Part shown: positions 43,278 to 54,657 of the stretch, in pieces
How the letters are laid out: each line of letters begins with the position of its first letter
Position numbering within the stretch: position 1 is the first letter of the stretch
Assembly (NCBI GenBank): GCA_018398585.1
Contig: JAGTTD010000010.1
Span: 24,747,739 to 24,811,738 of the forward strand
Source: Simmondsia chinensis
Taxonomy: Eukaryota > Streptophyta > Magnoliopsida > Caryophyllales > Simmondsiaceae
Reading direction: 5' to 3'
DNA length: 64,000 nucleotides
Position numbers and translations under genes: made by a program
The notes under the pieces: generated by a model
What the model saw: only the letters and a program-made list of their open reading frames with translations
Database searches by the model: none
Told to the model about the DNA's origin: nothing

Positions 43278-43711
43278 ATGTTACCAGGGGTGAGGTTGAG
43301 CTTTAGCTCTTAATGGACCCATATCCATATGTTTGGTGGTGTGCGGTAACACACACTTGATGGGATCCACCTATGTAGGTGTGGGAGTCCGGCCACTCCC
43401 CATGAAGGTTTAAGATTTGTCTTCTAGAGCGCCTACGAATATACAGGATGAGCGGACGGCCAATAAAACGCGCCGAACCGCATGAGTTGTCGTTATGTTA
43501 CCAAGGAGTAAGGTTGAGCTTTAACTCTTAATGGACCCATAGCCATATGTTTGGTGGTGTGTGGTAACACATACTTGATGGGATCTACTGAGTGTCGCCG
43601 CTCCCTATGAAGGCTTAAGACTTGCTTACTAGAGCATTTATGAATATCTAGGACGAGTGTATGGCCGATAAAACGAGCCAAACTACAGGAGTTGCCAAGA
43701 TATAGAGTTTG
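43278..43711 (+). repeat. 217-bp tandem duplication before 3' LTR of copia 2
   Basis: Two units start at 43278 and 43495, each running from atgttaccaaggg-t-aggttgag through ccatatgtttggtggtgtg and atgggat to gccgataaaacg-gccaa-c. Copia 1 has this unit once (about 31935-32150). The units differ by substitutions and a short deletion near 43590. Confidence 0.75.
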
Positions 43712-43905
43712 GTATGTGTCCGAGTGGCAGACTATACAACCCCTTGTGAGGTTCAAGATGAAAGTCATCTTGCAAGATGTTGGTTCTAAACTTGGGTTAC
43801 ACTAGGTGATGATTCAAGTCGCCAGATATCGGCACTGAAAAACTAAACTCCCTTTGCCCAATCTATTCTTCTTTATTCTCTTTCGCTTGTATCCTTTGTG
43901 GGGAT

Positions 43906-44626
43906 TGTTGGAAAAATGATACAAGCAAATCTTAAGTATAATGGGAAAATAATTTTTCAAGACCCATTACTAACTGTTTAGAGACATTAAAATTTTTACT
44001 GTTGGTCATTAAAATTGTTACTGTTGGAATTAATAATATGATTGTTGGGGATTTATTACGTCCATTATTTTTCCGTTGCAATTTATTACGCCCGTTATTT
44101 GACCATTGTAATTCATTACGTTTATTAATGTACCATTTTCTAACCCCTTACAATGGTATAAATATTGTGCTCTACCCCCCTAAAAATCGATCAAAAAGAA
44201 AAACATAATAATCCCTGTCTCCTTCTCTCCTCATTCTCTCTCTTTCCTCTCAAATTTTTGGTGAAGTTCTTACGCACTCCTACCCGACGATTAACAAGTG
44301 CACGTTAAGAGTCAAAATCGCGTTGATCTTGTAGGACGGCAGCTGGTTATACTCTGTGCACTAGAGCAGTGGCGAAATCGTCTTTTAGGATAGTGGCATT
44401 TATCATGGCGCGATATCCTCGTCTTGCAAGATCTTTCTAATTGCTCTCCTTTTCGATGCTGTGTTGGAATATATGCCAATTTTCTAACACTTTTATCCTG
44501 TGAAGTTCTGTGCATTGATTTAGGGTTTTCGCTTACGTTTATTTAATTTTTGTGTCCCTTTCTTGGCTCAATGAAAACAAGAATTAAACTGCTGGAAACG
44601 CTATTCTATGATGTAATTTTCTAACA
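43906..44626 (+). repeat. 3' LTR of copia 2
   Basis: Colinear with 36681-37380, with an extra repeat of aaaattgttactgttgg near 43990-44025. The TATA-like tataaatat is at 44157-44165. A purine-rich tttgtggggat lies directly before it. Confidence 0.86.
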
Positions 44627-44631
44627 GGACC

Positions 44632-45426
44632 ATCCCGGAAAGAACCTTCGATTGACTTCCTTGAATTTAGACTCTTTTATTCTGGTCTCAAGAATAGCAA
44701 AAAGACGAATAGAAAACTTCACAACCCAACGACGAATTTCAACTGCCGTGCCACCCTTATTCATACCATGTATATTCCACACTCCTAGCATAGTCATTTG
44801 TTCTTTGAAGAGGTCCCCTTCTTCTTCCCCTCAACCACAGCCTTCGATTTCCCACTCTTTGTCTTTGCATTCTTCACACTAGTCCCTGCTGAATCCCCAC
44901 CATCAGCAAGAGTAACCTCATTCATTAGTGCATCAAATTTGTTTCCAGTAACCACAGTCACATCGGATGACCTTAAATCTTGCACTGCAACCTCACTGCT
45001 CAGATGCTTATCTAAGCTTCCTAATGCAAAGGACTGACTCGTAGCTGCATTTTGTTGCCTATCAGATACTGTATGTTCACTCATAGTTTGCGCTGTAGAA
45101 AGCGAATTTGGTACTGGCTGAACTTGCGTCGTAGAACCTGAAAGTAGAGCAGAATCATGAAGGGGTTCTTGCAATTCTACATCACCTTGGACTTGCTGTA
45201 TATCTGGAGCTTTCTCTGTTACCATTGGACCCTCAGGCACAATACACTCCTCTAGCTGTTCTACTATACCATTATTCAAAATTTCCTTGTCCCTTCCTTT
45301 AGGCTTAGGACATTCAGCTTCAACATGGGTAGGATCACCACAACGTGGACATTTCTTAGGTAGCCGTTCATACCAAACCATTTGGGAGATACTTCCCCAT
45401 TAGGGAACACAATATCAATGAACTTC
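44632..45426 (-). pseudogene. L1 ORF1 end and ORF2 start
   Basis: Read from the right, the fragment opens in ORF1 with FPNGEV, a frame change, then MVWYERLPKKCPRCGDPTHV and EAECPKPKGRDK: a CCHC zinc knuckle (C-x2-C-x4-H-x4-C) typical of plant L1 ORF1 proteins, which bind LINE RNA. A polar, serine- and lysine-rich tail ends at about 44794 (GKKKGTSSKNK). ORF2 starts within a few bases (MLGVWNIHGMNKGG) and continues with FAILETRIKESKFKEV, the start of the endonuclease domain, until copia 2 cuts in at 44632. The N-terminal part of ORF1 is missing owing to 5' truncation. Confidence 0.87.
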
Positions 45427-46206
45427 TAAATTCATTCTTAAAAACCAAAAAAAGAAGAAGAAAAAAAAGAGAAAAAAAATAAAGAGGTACCAATACCCCG
45501 TTGTAATCAAGTACGTAACATGACTTGTTGGTTCTTGCAACCCCTGATCTCGAGCAAGTAAACCCATTGGGACGTCTTAACATGGGCCACAGGAAAAGCT
45601 TAAGAAGAGTCAACTTCTATTAGTCATCTTGATAAGCACCAATGCCTAATTTGACTGAGATATTCTTCTAAGGTATGTGCTAATAACTGCTTAGGTTGTG
45701 AATTCTTTTTACTTCAGCCTTTAGGTCCAAGGGGTGTTCTTGACTCGGCGTCTTGAGCCAACTGGATTGGGAGCCACCGACTCATTATATGGGTCTTGGA
45801 GAGACACGCCTAACCATAAGTTACTTCAAAAAAAAAAAAAAAAAAAAAAAAGAAAAAAAGGGAGAGAAGAAAAGACTTGAGATTCATTTTCTGTTTAGGG
45901 TAATTTGTTAGGGACACTTATTCCTACTAATTGAGTTAGATATGTAAAGTTTGGAGTGAGATAGGGGGAGAAAGTTTTAAACTTACTTACTAGTAGAAAT
46001 ACTTAGATGACGAAGGCTATAACTAGAATCAGTGTAATAATATTATTACATGAGGATTCTTCTGTTTTGTGTTCCCTTTCAGATGTGTCCCGAAAACATT
46101 TTTTATGAACTAATTCATGCAACCATAAGCCTGATTGAATCCTTCCCAGTTTCCACTATTTTGAATTAAGTCTTACTTGAGGATAAGCAAGATTTAGGTT
46201 TGTGGA
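45427..46206 (+). repeat. internal region 1 of array, right part
   Basis: No gene. It matches 60465-61305. Shared landmarks are taaagaggtaccaatacc, gagcaagtaaac, ccttgataagca or its variant, gatattcttcta, ggagacacgcctaacca, an A-run, and gacttgagattcat. It ends in gataagcaagatttaggttt and tgtggatg, the decayed polypurine end before LTR 2. Confidence 0.62.
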
Positions 46207-47018
46207 TGTAATACGCCTAATATTTTATATGATTTAGAATACAATCCTATGATATTTTTGGCTATTACATGTATGTATTAAGGCTTGGAAGCGTCAGAGC
46301 AAGGTCAACTTGAAAAGTGGTGCAAAACAAGCTAAAACGGACAAATTTGAAGACTATTTTGAGAAGCTCGACCACGTGTGGAAAAAGGAACCATCGGGTT
46401 AAGATTCGGCTTTCAAATCTTGTATTTTAGGTCCCATGACAACTGGTTGTGAGTTGGGTAGTGAATTAGGCCCCTAGAGCCTGCAACGCACCTCCATAAA
46501 TAGGGGAGGAGGACCTAATTTTTCCCTATTTTCTAGTCTCTATTTAGTTCTCCTCCCTCCTCAAGCCGACAAGTGAGACCTGATTCTCACGACGGTTGAA
46601 GTGAAAGTCGTTGGAGTATGGGGGGATCGATCCAAGGGTCAGGTCATCATTGATCAAGAGAGTTTATCAATCCATGAGTTTTCTTTCCCTTGTCCCTTTT
46701 GAATTTGTGATTTGTAAAACGCCTATGGAGGAGTAAACTCATAGTTTAGGGGTGAAAGACAGGTAGCCGTCTGAATCCTAGATTTTTGTTTTATTGTCAA
46801 CAATAACTTTTGTTATGTACTTCCTTACACCTGAGGGGAGTTTATAGTTTTTGATCGGTTTTCTTATTATGTGCTTATACCCATACTTGATTTCCAATTT
46901 CATTCGCATGTTTTCATGTGCTTGTAGCCTAGACCGTAATATAACGTGTTCTTTACAAGTGGTTAGGGTTAAGGTACTACCCAATCTTTTATACAAAATT
47001 AATATTTAATTAGGAGTG

Positions 47019-47466
47019 TGTTATGATTCATGATAGATCTTGATCATAACCTAGGGATAAAAGAGAGATAAAAGAGTATGAGATGAGATAAGCAGTGAAT
47101 TAGGTAAAGATTAGGGAGAATTAGGAGAGAATAGAGAACAGAAATTGAGAGAATTATAGTTGAGTGAGAAAGAGATATCAATTATCATTCATCTTATGAC
47201 ATTACAATGGAAGAGTCACCTACTTATACTACACCACACTAATGGTGGTTAAGAGCAAGATATAAAGCATAAGGACACTTGACAACCTACTTATTAGCGA
47301 GAACAGCCGCCACTCTTGACTTGATTCAACTAACACTTGACTTAACCAACCAACATAACCACCATGAAGCAAGACTAAGGCAAATACATGACCATTATTG
47401 AAATGACCTACTAGACTATTACTTATGACTTATTACTATTGATCTCCTCCAATCCCAATCATGACA
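47019..47466 (-). repeat. 3' LTR of gag-only element
   Basis: Shares agatcttgatcataaccta, gagtatgagatgagata, ttatcattcatcttatgaca and caaatacatgaccattattg with 49705-50153. The purine tract lies next to it on the inside. Confidence 0.85.
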
Positions 47467-47699
47467 ATACTCTCCCCTTTGAGAGATTCTTGCCCTAAAA
47501 AATTGTAGGAGAATTTCCTTCACAAGAAAATGATTTAAGAACCCTTATTCGATGAGAATGTCGCTATGGTGAACAAGTACTCTCTGCCGTCTTCTTTGCA
47601 TCATCCACAACCTATGGCTTCCATGACTTGGGTCATCTCCATAATTGGATCGCAATGCTCTAGGCCATCCTTCTGATCTTCTTCAGTTTCAGTTTCCGT

Positions 47700-48795
47700 T
47701 AGTGCCATTAGATGTTGAGGATTACACTTGTGAACAAAGTAGTACATTTTATTACACTTGAAACATAGCTTTTGGGCCTTTTTTCTCCTCTAAACTCAAT
47801 GCTTTAGTCCCATCAGTTGCAACTTACGGCACGGGAGCCACTGACCGACTCCTTTGACCCTCTTCAAAGTTGGTTAATACCGTGATTCATACAATTTTGC
47901 CTTCGAATAAGCTCTAGACAGTGTTGGAGGATTAAGTGCCTTGACTAGATTCTTGATCTTAGGATTGAGGCCACTAATGAAGCTAGAAACATAATAGGCT
48001 TCCTTTGCCCCCGAATTAATGGACATCGTTCTTGCCTTCAAATTTTTGAACCGAGTCATGTACTTCTTGACACTACTCACTTGAGCTAACTTGTTGAAAT
48101 TGTCCACTGCTTCTCCCAGATCTTTCACACAATTCATCCACAAATTCTTGCCACGTTATAGTTGGATTGCTAAGGATTAAACTATGATACCAAGCTTCTT
48201 GATCTCTTTTTGCAAATAAATTGCGGCCAATTCAACCTTCTTTATCTCCAGAGTAGCATAGAACCTAAAGTATAGCTAACATTTTTGTATCCAAAGATTG
48301 TGGTTGAGTACCATTGAAAGCATCAAGTTCAACTTTCGGCTATCTAAACCTAGCTCTTCTCGCCACTGCCACTATTTCTCCTTTCTCTTCCACTTGTCTA
48401 TGAGCTAAATGATCCGGAAGCCTATCTTGACAATGCCCAATAGCAGTATTCCTAGTACCAGCAGAAGAATGAGGTACTGAAGTCCTTTCTTGAAGTTGCA
48501 CCGAAGGTAGGATACTCGCACCAAGAGGCATAGTTTGTCTATTAATTTGTTCTTGTATCCCATTCAATCAATTCTTAAGTTTTTGCTTAAATTGATCTTG
48601 CCTTGTGTGTAATCTTCGCTCAAATGCTAGAAACATCTCTTGCATTTGCTGCTGCCACATTCCCATTTGTTCAACAATACCTTTAGCAGCACCTCCTGCG
48701 GCCTTTACCACATTGACACTAGCACCAGAAGTGGTTCTAGCTGCTGCTTCAGCATATGTTGTAGCTTGTGATCGAGTAGTAGCACCTCCAGCCAT
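47700..48795 (-). pseudogene. gypsy gag, broken into three frames
   Basis: The likely start is the ATG at 48795 (MAGGATTRSQATTYAEAAA). A Q/M-rich helix (QQQMQEMFLAFERRL) and a stop at 48568-48570 follow, then a second frame with proline and serine-rich text. The capsid part is recognisable at 48143-47874: FNKLAQVSSVKKYMTRFKNL, then EAYYVSSFISGLNPKIKNLV, the retrotrans_gag signature. A further break precedes a zinc-knuckle remnant CFKCNKMYYFVHKC near 47770 and NPQHLMALTETETEE. It would coat RNA into particles if intact; here it is interrupted by several stops and frameshifts. Confidence 0.82.
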
Positions 48796-49690
48796 TTTAG
48801 TTTCTTTCTTTCTTCTGTCTGGATCAGTTCCTAATTCTTACACAACTCAGATGCAATATGCGAAGTATACGTAGTACTTGAATTTAATTCAAATGGATCA
48901 AGTTACACTTCAGTAGAATCGAGCACTTCTTTCAGCTTGTGATTGGAGGGGATAAATAGTAATAAGTGTTGGGACTTGATGAAGCACTTTAGCAACTGGT
49001 TGTTGTTGACTCAGGAAGTTCAATTTTAAGCCAACAAAATCCAATCAATTCCAGCTGAATCAGTGAACCTTGAGCCAAATCATAAGGTTCAACTTCAGAT
49101 CTCTTTAACTACAACTTTTGAAATGAGTTTCCTGATCACTTCAATCGGAACAAGCAGAACCTAATTCCAATGCCACACTGTCTTGTTCACTATGAATTCT
49201 ACACTATCAAGCACTCTTACTAAAGCTTAATGCGTGTGAGTGTATTGCAGTTGATCAACTCCAAAAGAAAAAATGCTATACAATCGCAGCCACTAACTAA
49301 GAATTTCTGTTCGAATGAAGTACTGAAACTGAATTGAGGTTAATTCAGTAAGATCAATATAGATTCTGCTGATTTGAATACAATTCTAGCTGGATCGATG
49401 AAGCAAAATCTCAAGTCACAAGAATTAGCTGCGTGATCACCTTAACAACAGCTTTTAATCTGGATCTTGATCAAAATGATCTTATAATAGCACTTGATGT
49501 CAAATTCAGCACGATCTTGAGCAAGTATAGCATGATCTTGATCAAATGCAGCTCAATCTTGAATGTCTTCAATATAACACGATCTTGATCAATTACAATA
49601 TGATCAAGAATTTTACAACAAATAAGCTTGGTTTAATGCTAATAGAATCAAATTGAATTTAATTAAACTCAATTTGAAGCAAATTCATAA
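48796..49690 (-). other. leader of gag-only element
   Basis: No gene. The stretch is AT-rich with many repeats of the word gatcttgatcaa and variants (about 49460-49610), which could pair with each other. It ends at the primer site near 49691. Confidence 0.55.
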
Positions 49691-49704
49691 GCTCTGATAC
49701 CAAT

Positions 49705-50153
49705 TATTTTGATTCAAGATAGATCTTGATCATAACCTAGGGATAAAAGAGTGATAAAAGAGTATGAGATGAGATAGGAAGTGAATTAGGTAAAGATTAG
49801 GGAGAATTAGGTGAAATTAGGAGAGAATAGAGAACAAAAGTTGAGGAAATTTTAGTTGAGAGAGAAAAAGATACCAATTATCATTCATCTTATGACATTA
49901 CAATGGAAGACTCACCTATACCACACTAATGGAGGTTAAGAGCAAGATACAAAGCATAAGGACACTTGACAACCTACTTACTAGCAAGAGTCGCCACCAC
50001 TCTTGACTTGATTCAACCAACACTTGACTTAACCAACTGACATAAGCACCATGAAGCAAGACTAAGGCAAATACATGACCATTATTGAAAAGAACTACCA
50101 GACTGTTACTTATGACTTATTATTATTTATCCCCTCCAATCACAGTCATGACA
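49705..50153 (-). repeat. 5' LTR of gag-only element
   Basis: The LTR is adjacent to the primer site gctctgataccaat (49691-49704, plus-strand reading). Its inner end reads tattttgattc where the other LTR has tgttatgattc. It ends catgaca at the TSD. Confidence 0.85.
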
Positions 50154-50720
50154 GAGTGATAAAAGAATTTGTTAGCATTATTAAGATAATCCATGCTACA
50201 CTAGAGTGATAAGATAGGTTCTGCCCTTAGACTAATTCAATACCCTAAGCCCTAATTTAAGTTTAATCCAGGTTTAACCTCAAATTAGATGTGATAAAGG
50301 AATGTAGTAGTGCCATTGAGATAATCCATTTTACATCTAGAGCGATAGGATGGATTATGCTGTTGGACTAATTCTTTGTCTAAGTCCTAGTTTAATGTTA
50401 ATCTAGGTTTAGAGCTTGTGGCCTTAACCTTTAAAGTCATTATTGTGATAAAAGATAATGAAGGGATCCATGTTAGGCTAACTTAAATTCATACTTTAAA
50501 CTAACTTTGACCGATTGACAACTTTAATTTATCTTTTAATTCTTATAATTTATTGAAAAACTCATTCCTTCAACAAAACTAAATTTCAAATTGCTCTGTA
50601 ATCATTGATTTTAACTTTATACTTATTCCTTGAGGATACGATACCTATACATCCGACATAGCTATGGCGAACTCGTATGTTTGCCAGTACACAGTTTAAA
50701 ACAATTTTTAAATTACATCA

Positions 50721-51335
50721 AGTTTTTGGCGCCAGTATCGGGGAATCGATTGTCAATGTTCGAATTAGTGATTGTCGAGTTTTATTCATTTTATTTATTT
50801 TAAGTCAATCTTTTATTCTTGAGTGATTTGTTTTAGAAACAATTGTTTATATTATTTTAATTTTTTGTTTTAGATTTTTATTATTTATTTTATGAATGAA
50901 TTTGATTTTTTTCTTTTCATTTCATTTTTATTATTTATTTGTTCATTTATTAAATAATTTTTCCACCGAGCTAAGAACATTATTGGGATAGGAGATTGTC
51001 CTCCCACGCCTGACATGATTCATTTTGAAGACACTGCCTCGGATTTGGGTTGATTGATAACTTTATGCCATGTCTGGCTGAAGATGTTAAATTTAGTGAT
51101 CCTGGGAGGCAGCCTAGCCTATTTTCTGTATTTTCATAGTTTAGTTCTTTTTTATTTTTGGATAGACATCTCTTTACTTTTTAAGAATCTTTGTTTTTCT
51201 TACCAATATGATTACTTTGTTTCTCTGCTCTACTGAGCATTTGAAGTATGAATTTTCCCTAACACTTTTAACAATTGGTCAGTTTGTGTTTGTTTGTCTT
51301 ATTTTATAGCTATGTTTCTTCGACCGGTGTGTTCG
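50721..51335 (+). repeat. primer site and internal region 2, left part
   Basis: The primer site tggcgccagtatcgggga is at 50727-50744. The following sequence matches 24212-24800 closely (ccaccgagctaagaa, gattgtcct, gacatgattcat, tagctatgtttctt). It has no gene and ends in gttcg, the left TSD of copia 3. Confidence 0.65.
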
Positions 51336-53211
51336 TGTTAGGAATGGTGTCCTGTAAATCCAAACTTTACCCTGTAAATGTGATTTTCTTTTTGGATAAC
51401 ATTTATGAGATGGGTATAGTCCTCATACTAAAATTTAAATGTTTGTTCTAAGTGGTTTATGAGATTAACCCACAGATAGACTTGGAATAAATGGTATGGA
51501 TTGTTGTTTGAAAAACTCATAGTCAAAGATAAGTTTGGACTGCTTGTATGCTAAGACTATAATGTGAGACATTAGATGACTTGTCTTGATCATGTGGATG
51601 GTTATCCAAAATCAGAGATGAGTGATTAAAGTTGTACTGTTTGAATGATAATTCTAAATTCTTAGAGTATTCTAGACTTGTGTATGGAATGTTAGTTACT
51701 TTGGTGTACTATAAGTAACGTCTAAACAAATGAAAGAATTCCCAGGTACATTGGGTAGCGACATAAAGTGTGACAAGGATTAGGTATTCAATACGGAATC
51801 TATAGTCTCTTATGAGATGCAGATGTCCCCTTACTTGATCCGCAAGTATTTGAATAGTTTGGAATCTTTGGCCAAAGCGTTCAGGGTGTTTGACTTTTGA
51901 TATTTATACTATAAATATGTTTAAGTATAAATGAATTATTCTATTAAAGGCGAGTCAGTAACTAATGGAGAAGTTGTGAGAAGGATAATGATAGTAGTTA
52001 TATTTATTCTTTATCATTGACATCTAGTGTAGGGGTTGCTGTCATCAATATCGTCTATTTGGAAAATATTAAATAAATGGTTTAAATCCAGAGTGTATTA
52101 GGATTTATTTAGTGGAATTAAGTCCCATTAAATGATAATTAAATTTTATCACAGGTAATTAATTTAACCCATTTGGAGCTAGATTTAAATTTTTCCTAAG
52201 GTCCTGGCACAAGCCTCTATTTTCATTGCCGTCAAAAAAATATTAATGAATTCATAGATAAATTATTTATTAATGAGATGAGTAAATTTAAATTTGCCAA
52301 ACATTATCCATGAGATGAATAAAAATCTAAAATTATAAAATAAAATAATTTTGGAAATTAAAATTCATAAAATGAATTTCTTACATGTGAGAGACAAAGC
52401 AAATAAAAAAAAAAGGGTTCAAAATTTGCATAAGGGTAGCGATCCGTGCGTACTGCAATGGACGAATTAGCGCGTGACATGTGTCGTGTGCTGGCTTTTC
52501 ACTCTAGCTATCCGCGTGCTTGTGCATGGGCCGATCGTGGCCCGCATCGTGGCCCACGGTACTAATATATTAATGGGTTTTTTGGCCTGAGCTAAAATGC
52601 AGTGTTTTGTCTTAGTATTATTATAATACGCTGCGTTTTGTTTTTAAATCTGCGCATCCCACATCAAAAATTTGGGATTTTTTTGCTCTGATAGCCTACT
52701 ATAAATATAGGTACCTATTCAAAGGTTTGGCATCCAATTCCCAAATCAAAGCTTTCTGAAAGTATTGACTTTTGGAGCACTAATTGGAGAAAAAACAATT
52801 TCCTTTGAATTTTTTTTTAGTCAGTTAATATTTTTTGGAGCCCACTCTCTAGACGTTTTGAAGTCATTATGTAGAAGGTAGCTGGGTCTTGGTTTTCTTG
52901 GCTTTCTTGGTATTCTCGGAGTCTTTCTGATATTCTTTATTCTTAGAGCAATTTCAGGTATTCTTTTTTCCTTCTCTTTTAGTTCCCCCTTTCATATTTA
53001 TTTACAACTTTCTTATTATGCTAGTTATAGTCCATGTAATTATTATAAATGTATTAGAGTAGAAGATTGTAGATTTAAATTAGGAATTTGAATTTGTAGA
53101 TTTAAAATCAAGAATTTCAAATCAACCTTAGGTTTTGAGTTAAGAATTTAAAACCCTTTCGCTATGTTAACTTTGTCAAATTAGGAAAATTTTTTGAAAT
53201 TCATCATAATA
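51336..53211 (+). repeat. 5' LTR of copia 3
   Basis: It begins tgttaggaatggtgtcctgt. It shares gtttgttctaagtggtttat, ggtattcaatacggaatcta, cccacat and gagcccactct with the 3' LTR. A TATA-like tataaata lies near 52690. The end has drifted to ta. It lacks about 90 bp and about 50 bp that the 3' LTR has near 58040-58130 and 58345-58420. Confidence 0.85.
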
Positions 53212-53212
53212 A

Positions 53213-53226
53213 TTGGTATCAGAGCT
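53213..53226 (+). promoter_or_regulatory. copia 3 primer-binding site (tRNA-iMet type)
   Basis: The bases ttggtatcagagct match the common plant copia primer site complementary to the 3' end of initiator methionine tRNA. It lies one base after the LTR. Confidence 0.85.
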
Positions 53227-54650
53227 AGCGTCCAATTACATTCATAATATACATGAATAGATATAATAAGATTGAAATGAATAGATTTGCGATTTAATAA
53301 AATAGAGATTTTATTAAGAAGGAAAGTTAGTTTAATTTGACATTGATAATAATCTAGGCATCAGTTTAAATTGTTTAAATTGATATTGAATTAATAGTTA
53401 ATTCAGATTTGTCAATTCATTAGTTTGCACTTATTTTGTTTGTATGATGAGATTTTGCATTCTTAATCAAGATTTACGAAATTGGGTACATTGATCTAAT
53501 GAGATTAGATTCAATTTTTTAAATTGTTTTTAACTAAAAAATTGAAAAAAGGAGAAAAGTATGATGCTGACGTCAGCAAAGTTCTTTTTAATTCAAAAAA
53601 ATTGGGATGTGTAGACATCAGTACTGATTTACATAATAATTAAAAAATTAATTTTTTTTATTTTAGAATGAGATTCTATAGCAATAATCTAAGTTATAAT
53701 AAGTATTGTTTTAAATAAAACATTAATTAAATAATTTTAGACTGAGATTCTAAAGTTGATTATGAGATAATTTAACTTATAAGATAGTACTAATTTAAAT
53801 AAAAAATTTAATTATTTAATTTATTAGTTAATTTAATTTTTAAAATGAGCTTCTCAAGGAGATTATGAGATAATCTACATTGTAAATGCAAGTTAATCAA
53901 AAATCACTAGTTTATAAAAATCAAGTGGGAGCGAGGTTCAATTGTTGAAACCTCACGGACTCCATTACAGGTCGAGCAGTATAGTAGATCAATAGATATC
54001 CCTGCGGAAGATGTGGGTTTGCAGGTTATAGCATTAGACTTCTATTAGGATAAACCAAAGTGTACGGAAGCGATGCGACCACGCAGCCTTGGAGTATTAC
54101 ATGTGTTTGTATGGAGGTTTAGGTAATGGTCCACACTTGACTGGCGTGATACATTAGTCTCCCAGAGGAGTTCTGTTATGTTACGTTAGAGACGAAGGAA
54201 AAGTGGTGAGTTAATCATGTTTAATAAGAGTTACAAGAAAACATGTTACGTGAGAATAGCTCTCACCCAAATTAATTTCGTGTCAGGGAGTAGGGAATGA
54301 TGTATTTGGGTCCTCATTGCATGCATGATAATACATTTTAGTGGATACCTGACCTAGTATGCAAGTAACATACCCCGTGCCCTAAGGGCTCCCGCCTAAG
54401 CAAGGTCAGAGGGGGTTGTATGCAGCCTTCCCCCTTCAGGGTATTACCTTTGAAGAGAGGCTATTTTCGAGTGCCCCAAACCTGAGGGTGAGGGCTTCCC
54501 AGAAGGTCACCCATCCTGGTATTGCTCTCGCCCAAGCACGCTTAACTTCGGAGTTCTAATGGGATCCGGTGACGGCGTGTTGGTACCTTCTTTGGTTACT
54601 TGACTTAGTATGTATACTAAAATAAAAGAATAGATATCACCGCAATATAC
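53227..54650 (+). other. untranslated leader of copia 3
   Basis: No open frame of note. Two AT-rich repeats around aatgagattcta--agcaataat are seen at 53660-53880. The block 53925-54310 is the unit that is tandemly duplicated at 6470-7330. A SINE occupies 54362-54600. Confidence 0.6.
54362..54600 (-). mobile_element. 5S rRNA-derived SINE with RTE tail (copy 2)
   Basis: A second composite SINE, also on the minus strand. The 5S part (about 54600-54479) keeps accggatcccattagaactc, aagcgtgcttgggcgag and ggatgggtgaccttctggg. The tail (about 54478-54362) has ggtttggggcactcgaaaat, agggggaaggctgcatac, gcttaggcgggagccc and ggcacggggt. The TTG end has decayed. TSD candidates are tgacctagtatg (54350-54361) and tgacttagtatg (54601-54612), one mismatch. 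It is more diverged at the 5' end than copy 1, but the head-tail junction lies at the same place. Confidence 0.85.
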
Positions 54651-54657
54651 ATGATTC

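Larger units (their letters stand above)
36681..44626 (+). mobile_element. copia 2, decayed relative of copia 1
   Basis: LTRs at 36681-37380 and 43906-44626 begin tgttggaaaaatg-tacaag and end atgtaattttctaaca. The TSD is ggact (36676-36680) and ggacc (44627-44631). The region after pol is nearly the same as that of copia 1, but the LTRs differ beyond their first 20 bases and the shared leader block. Inside are a GC-rich gene-like piece (37660-38165), an RTE LINE (38391-39896) and a heavily decayed pol. It splits the L1 endonuclease region. Confidence 0.86.
25321..45426 (-). mobile_element. L1-type LINE, 5'-truncated, split by three insertions
   Basis: The perfect 12-bp TSD taaattcattct occurs at 25309-25320 and 45427-45438. 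The 3' end is an A-run (T-run at 25322-25332 on the plus strand). The LINE lies in four pieces: 45426-44632 (end of ORF1 and start of ORF2), 36675-36234 (endonuclease), 35062-33421 (end of endonuclease and reverse transcriptase) and 26596-25321 (rest of RT, zinc-finger region, tail). They are separated by copia 2, a hAT-type MITE and copia 1. Joined on paper the pieces total about 4.2 kb, so the 5' part of ORF1 is missing. It is the oldest insertion into internal region 1. Confidence 0.87.
47019..50153 (-). mobile_element. gag-only gypsy-type element (TR-GAG-like), minus strand
   Basis: The 5-bp TSD gagtg occurs at 47014-47018 and 50154-50158. LTRs of about 450 bp lie at 47019-47466 and 49705-50153. 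On the minus strand the primer site attggtatcagagc (49704-49691) follows the right LTR and a purine tract aaaggggagagt (47480-47469) precedes the left one. The inside has gag but no protease, RT or integrase. Small elements with LTRs and only gag have been described as TR-GAG. The remains of the LTR ends (tgttatgattc, catgaca) fit a gypsy relative of the element at 3437-5483. Confidence 0.85.
46207..50720 (+). repeat. LTR 2 of Athila-like array, split by a gag-only element
   Basis: It begins tgtaatacgcctaatatttt and contains a TATA-like cataaatag (46495-46503). It is interrupted at 47019-50153 and continues with two 120-bp repeat units (about 50156-50280 and 50284-50410). It ends aattacatca before the primer site. 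Without the insert it is about 1.37 kb. Confidence 0.74.

Noticed and set aside
43199..43711. CRISPR-like or satellite array from repeated ccatatgtttggtggtgt
   Set aside because: Only two long units, a plain tandem duplication inside a retrotransposon of a plant genome.
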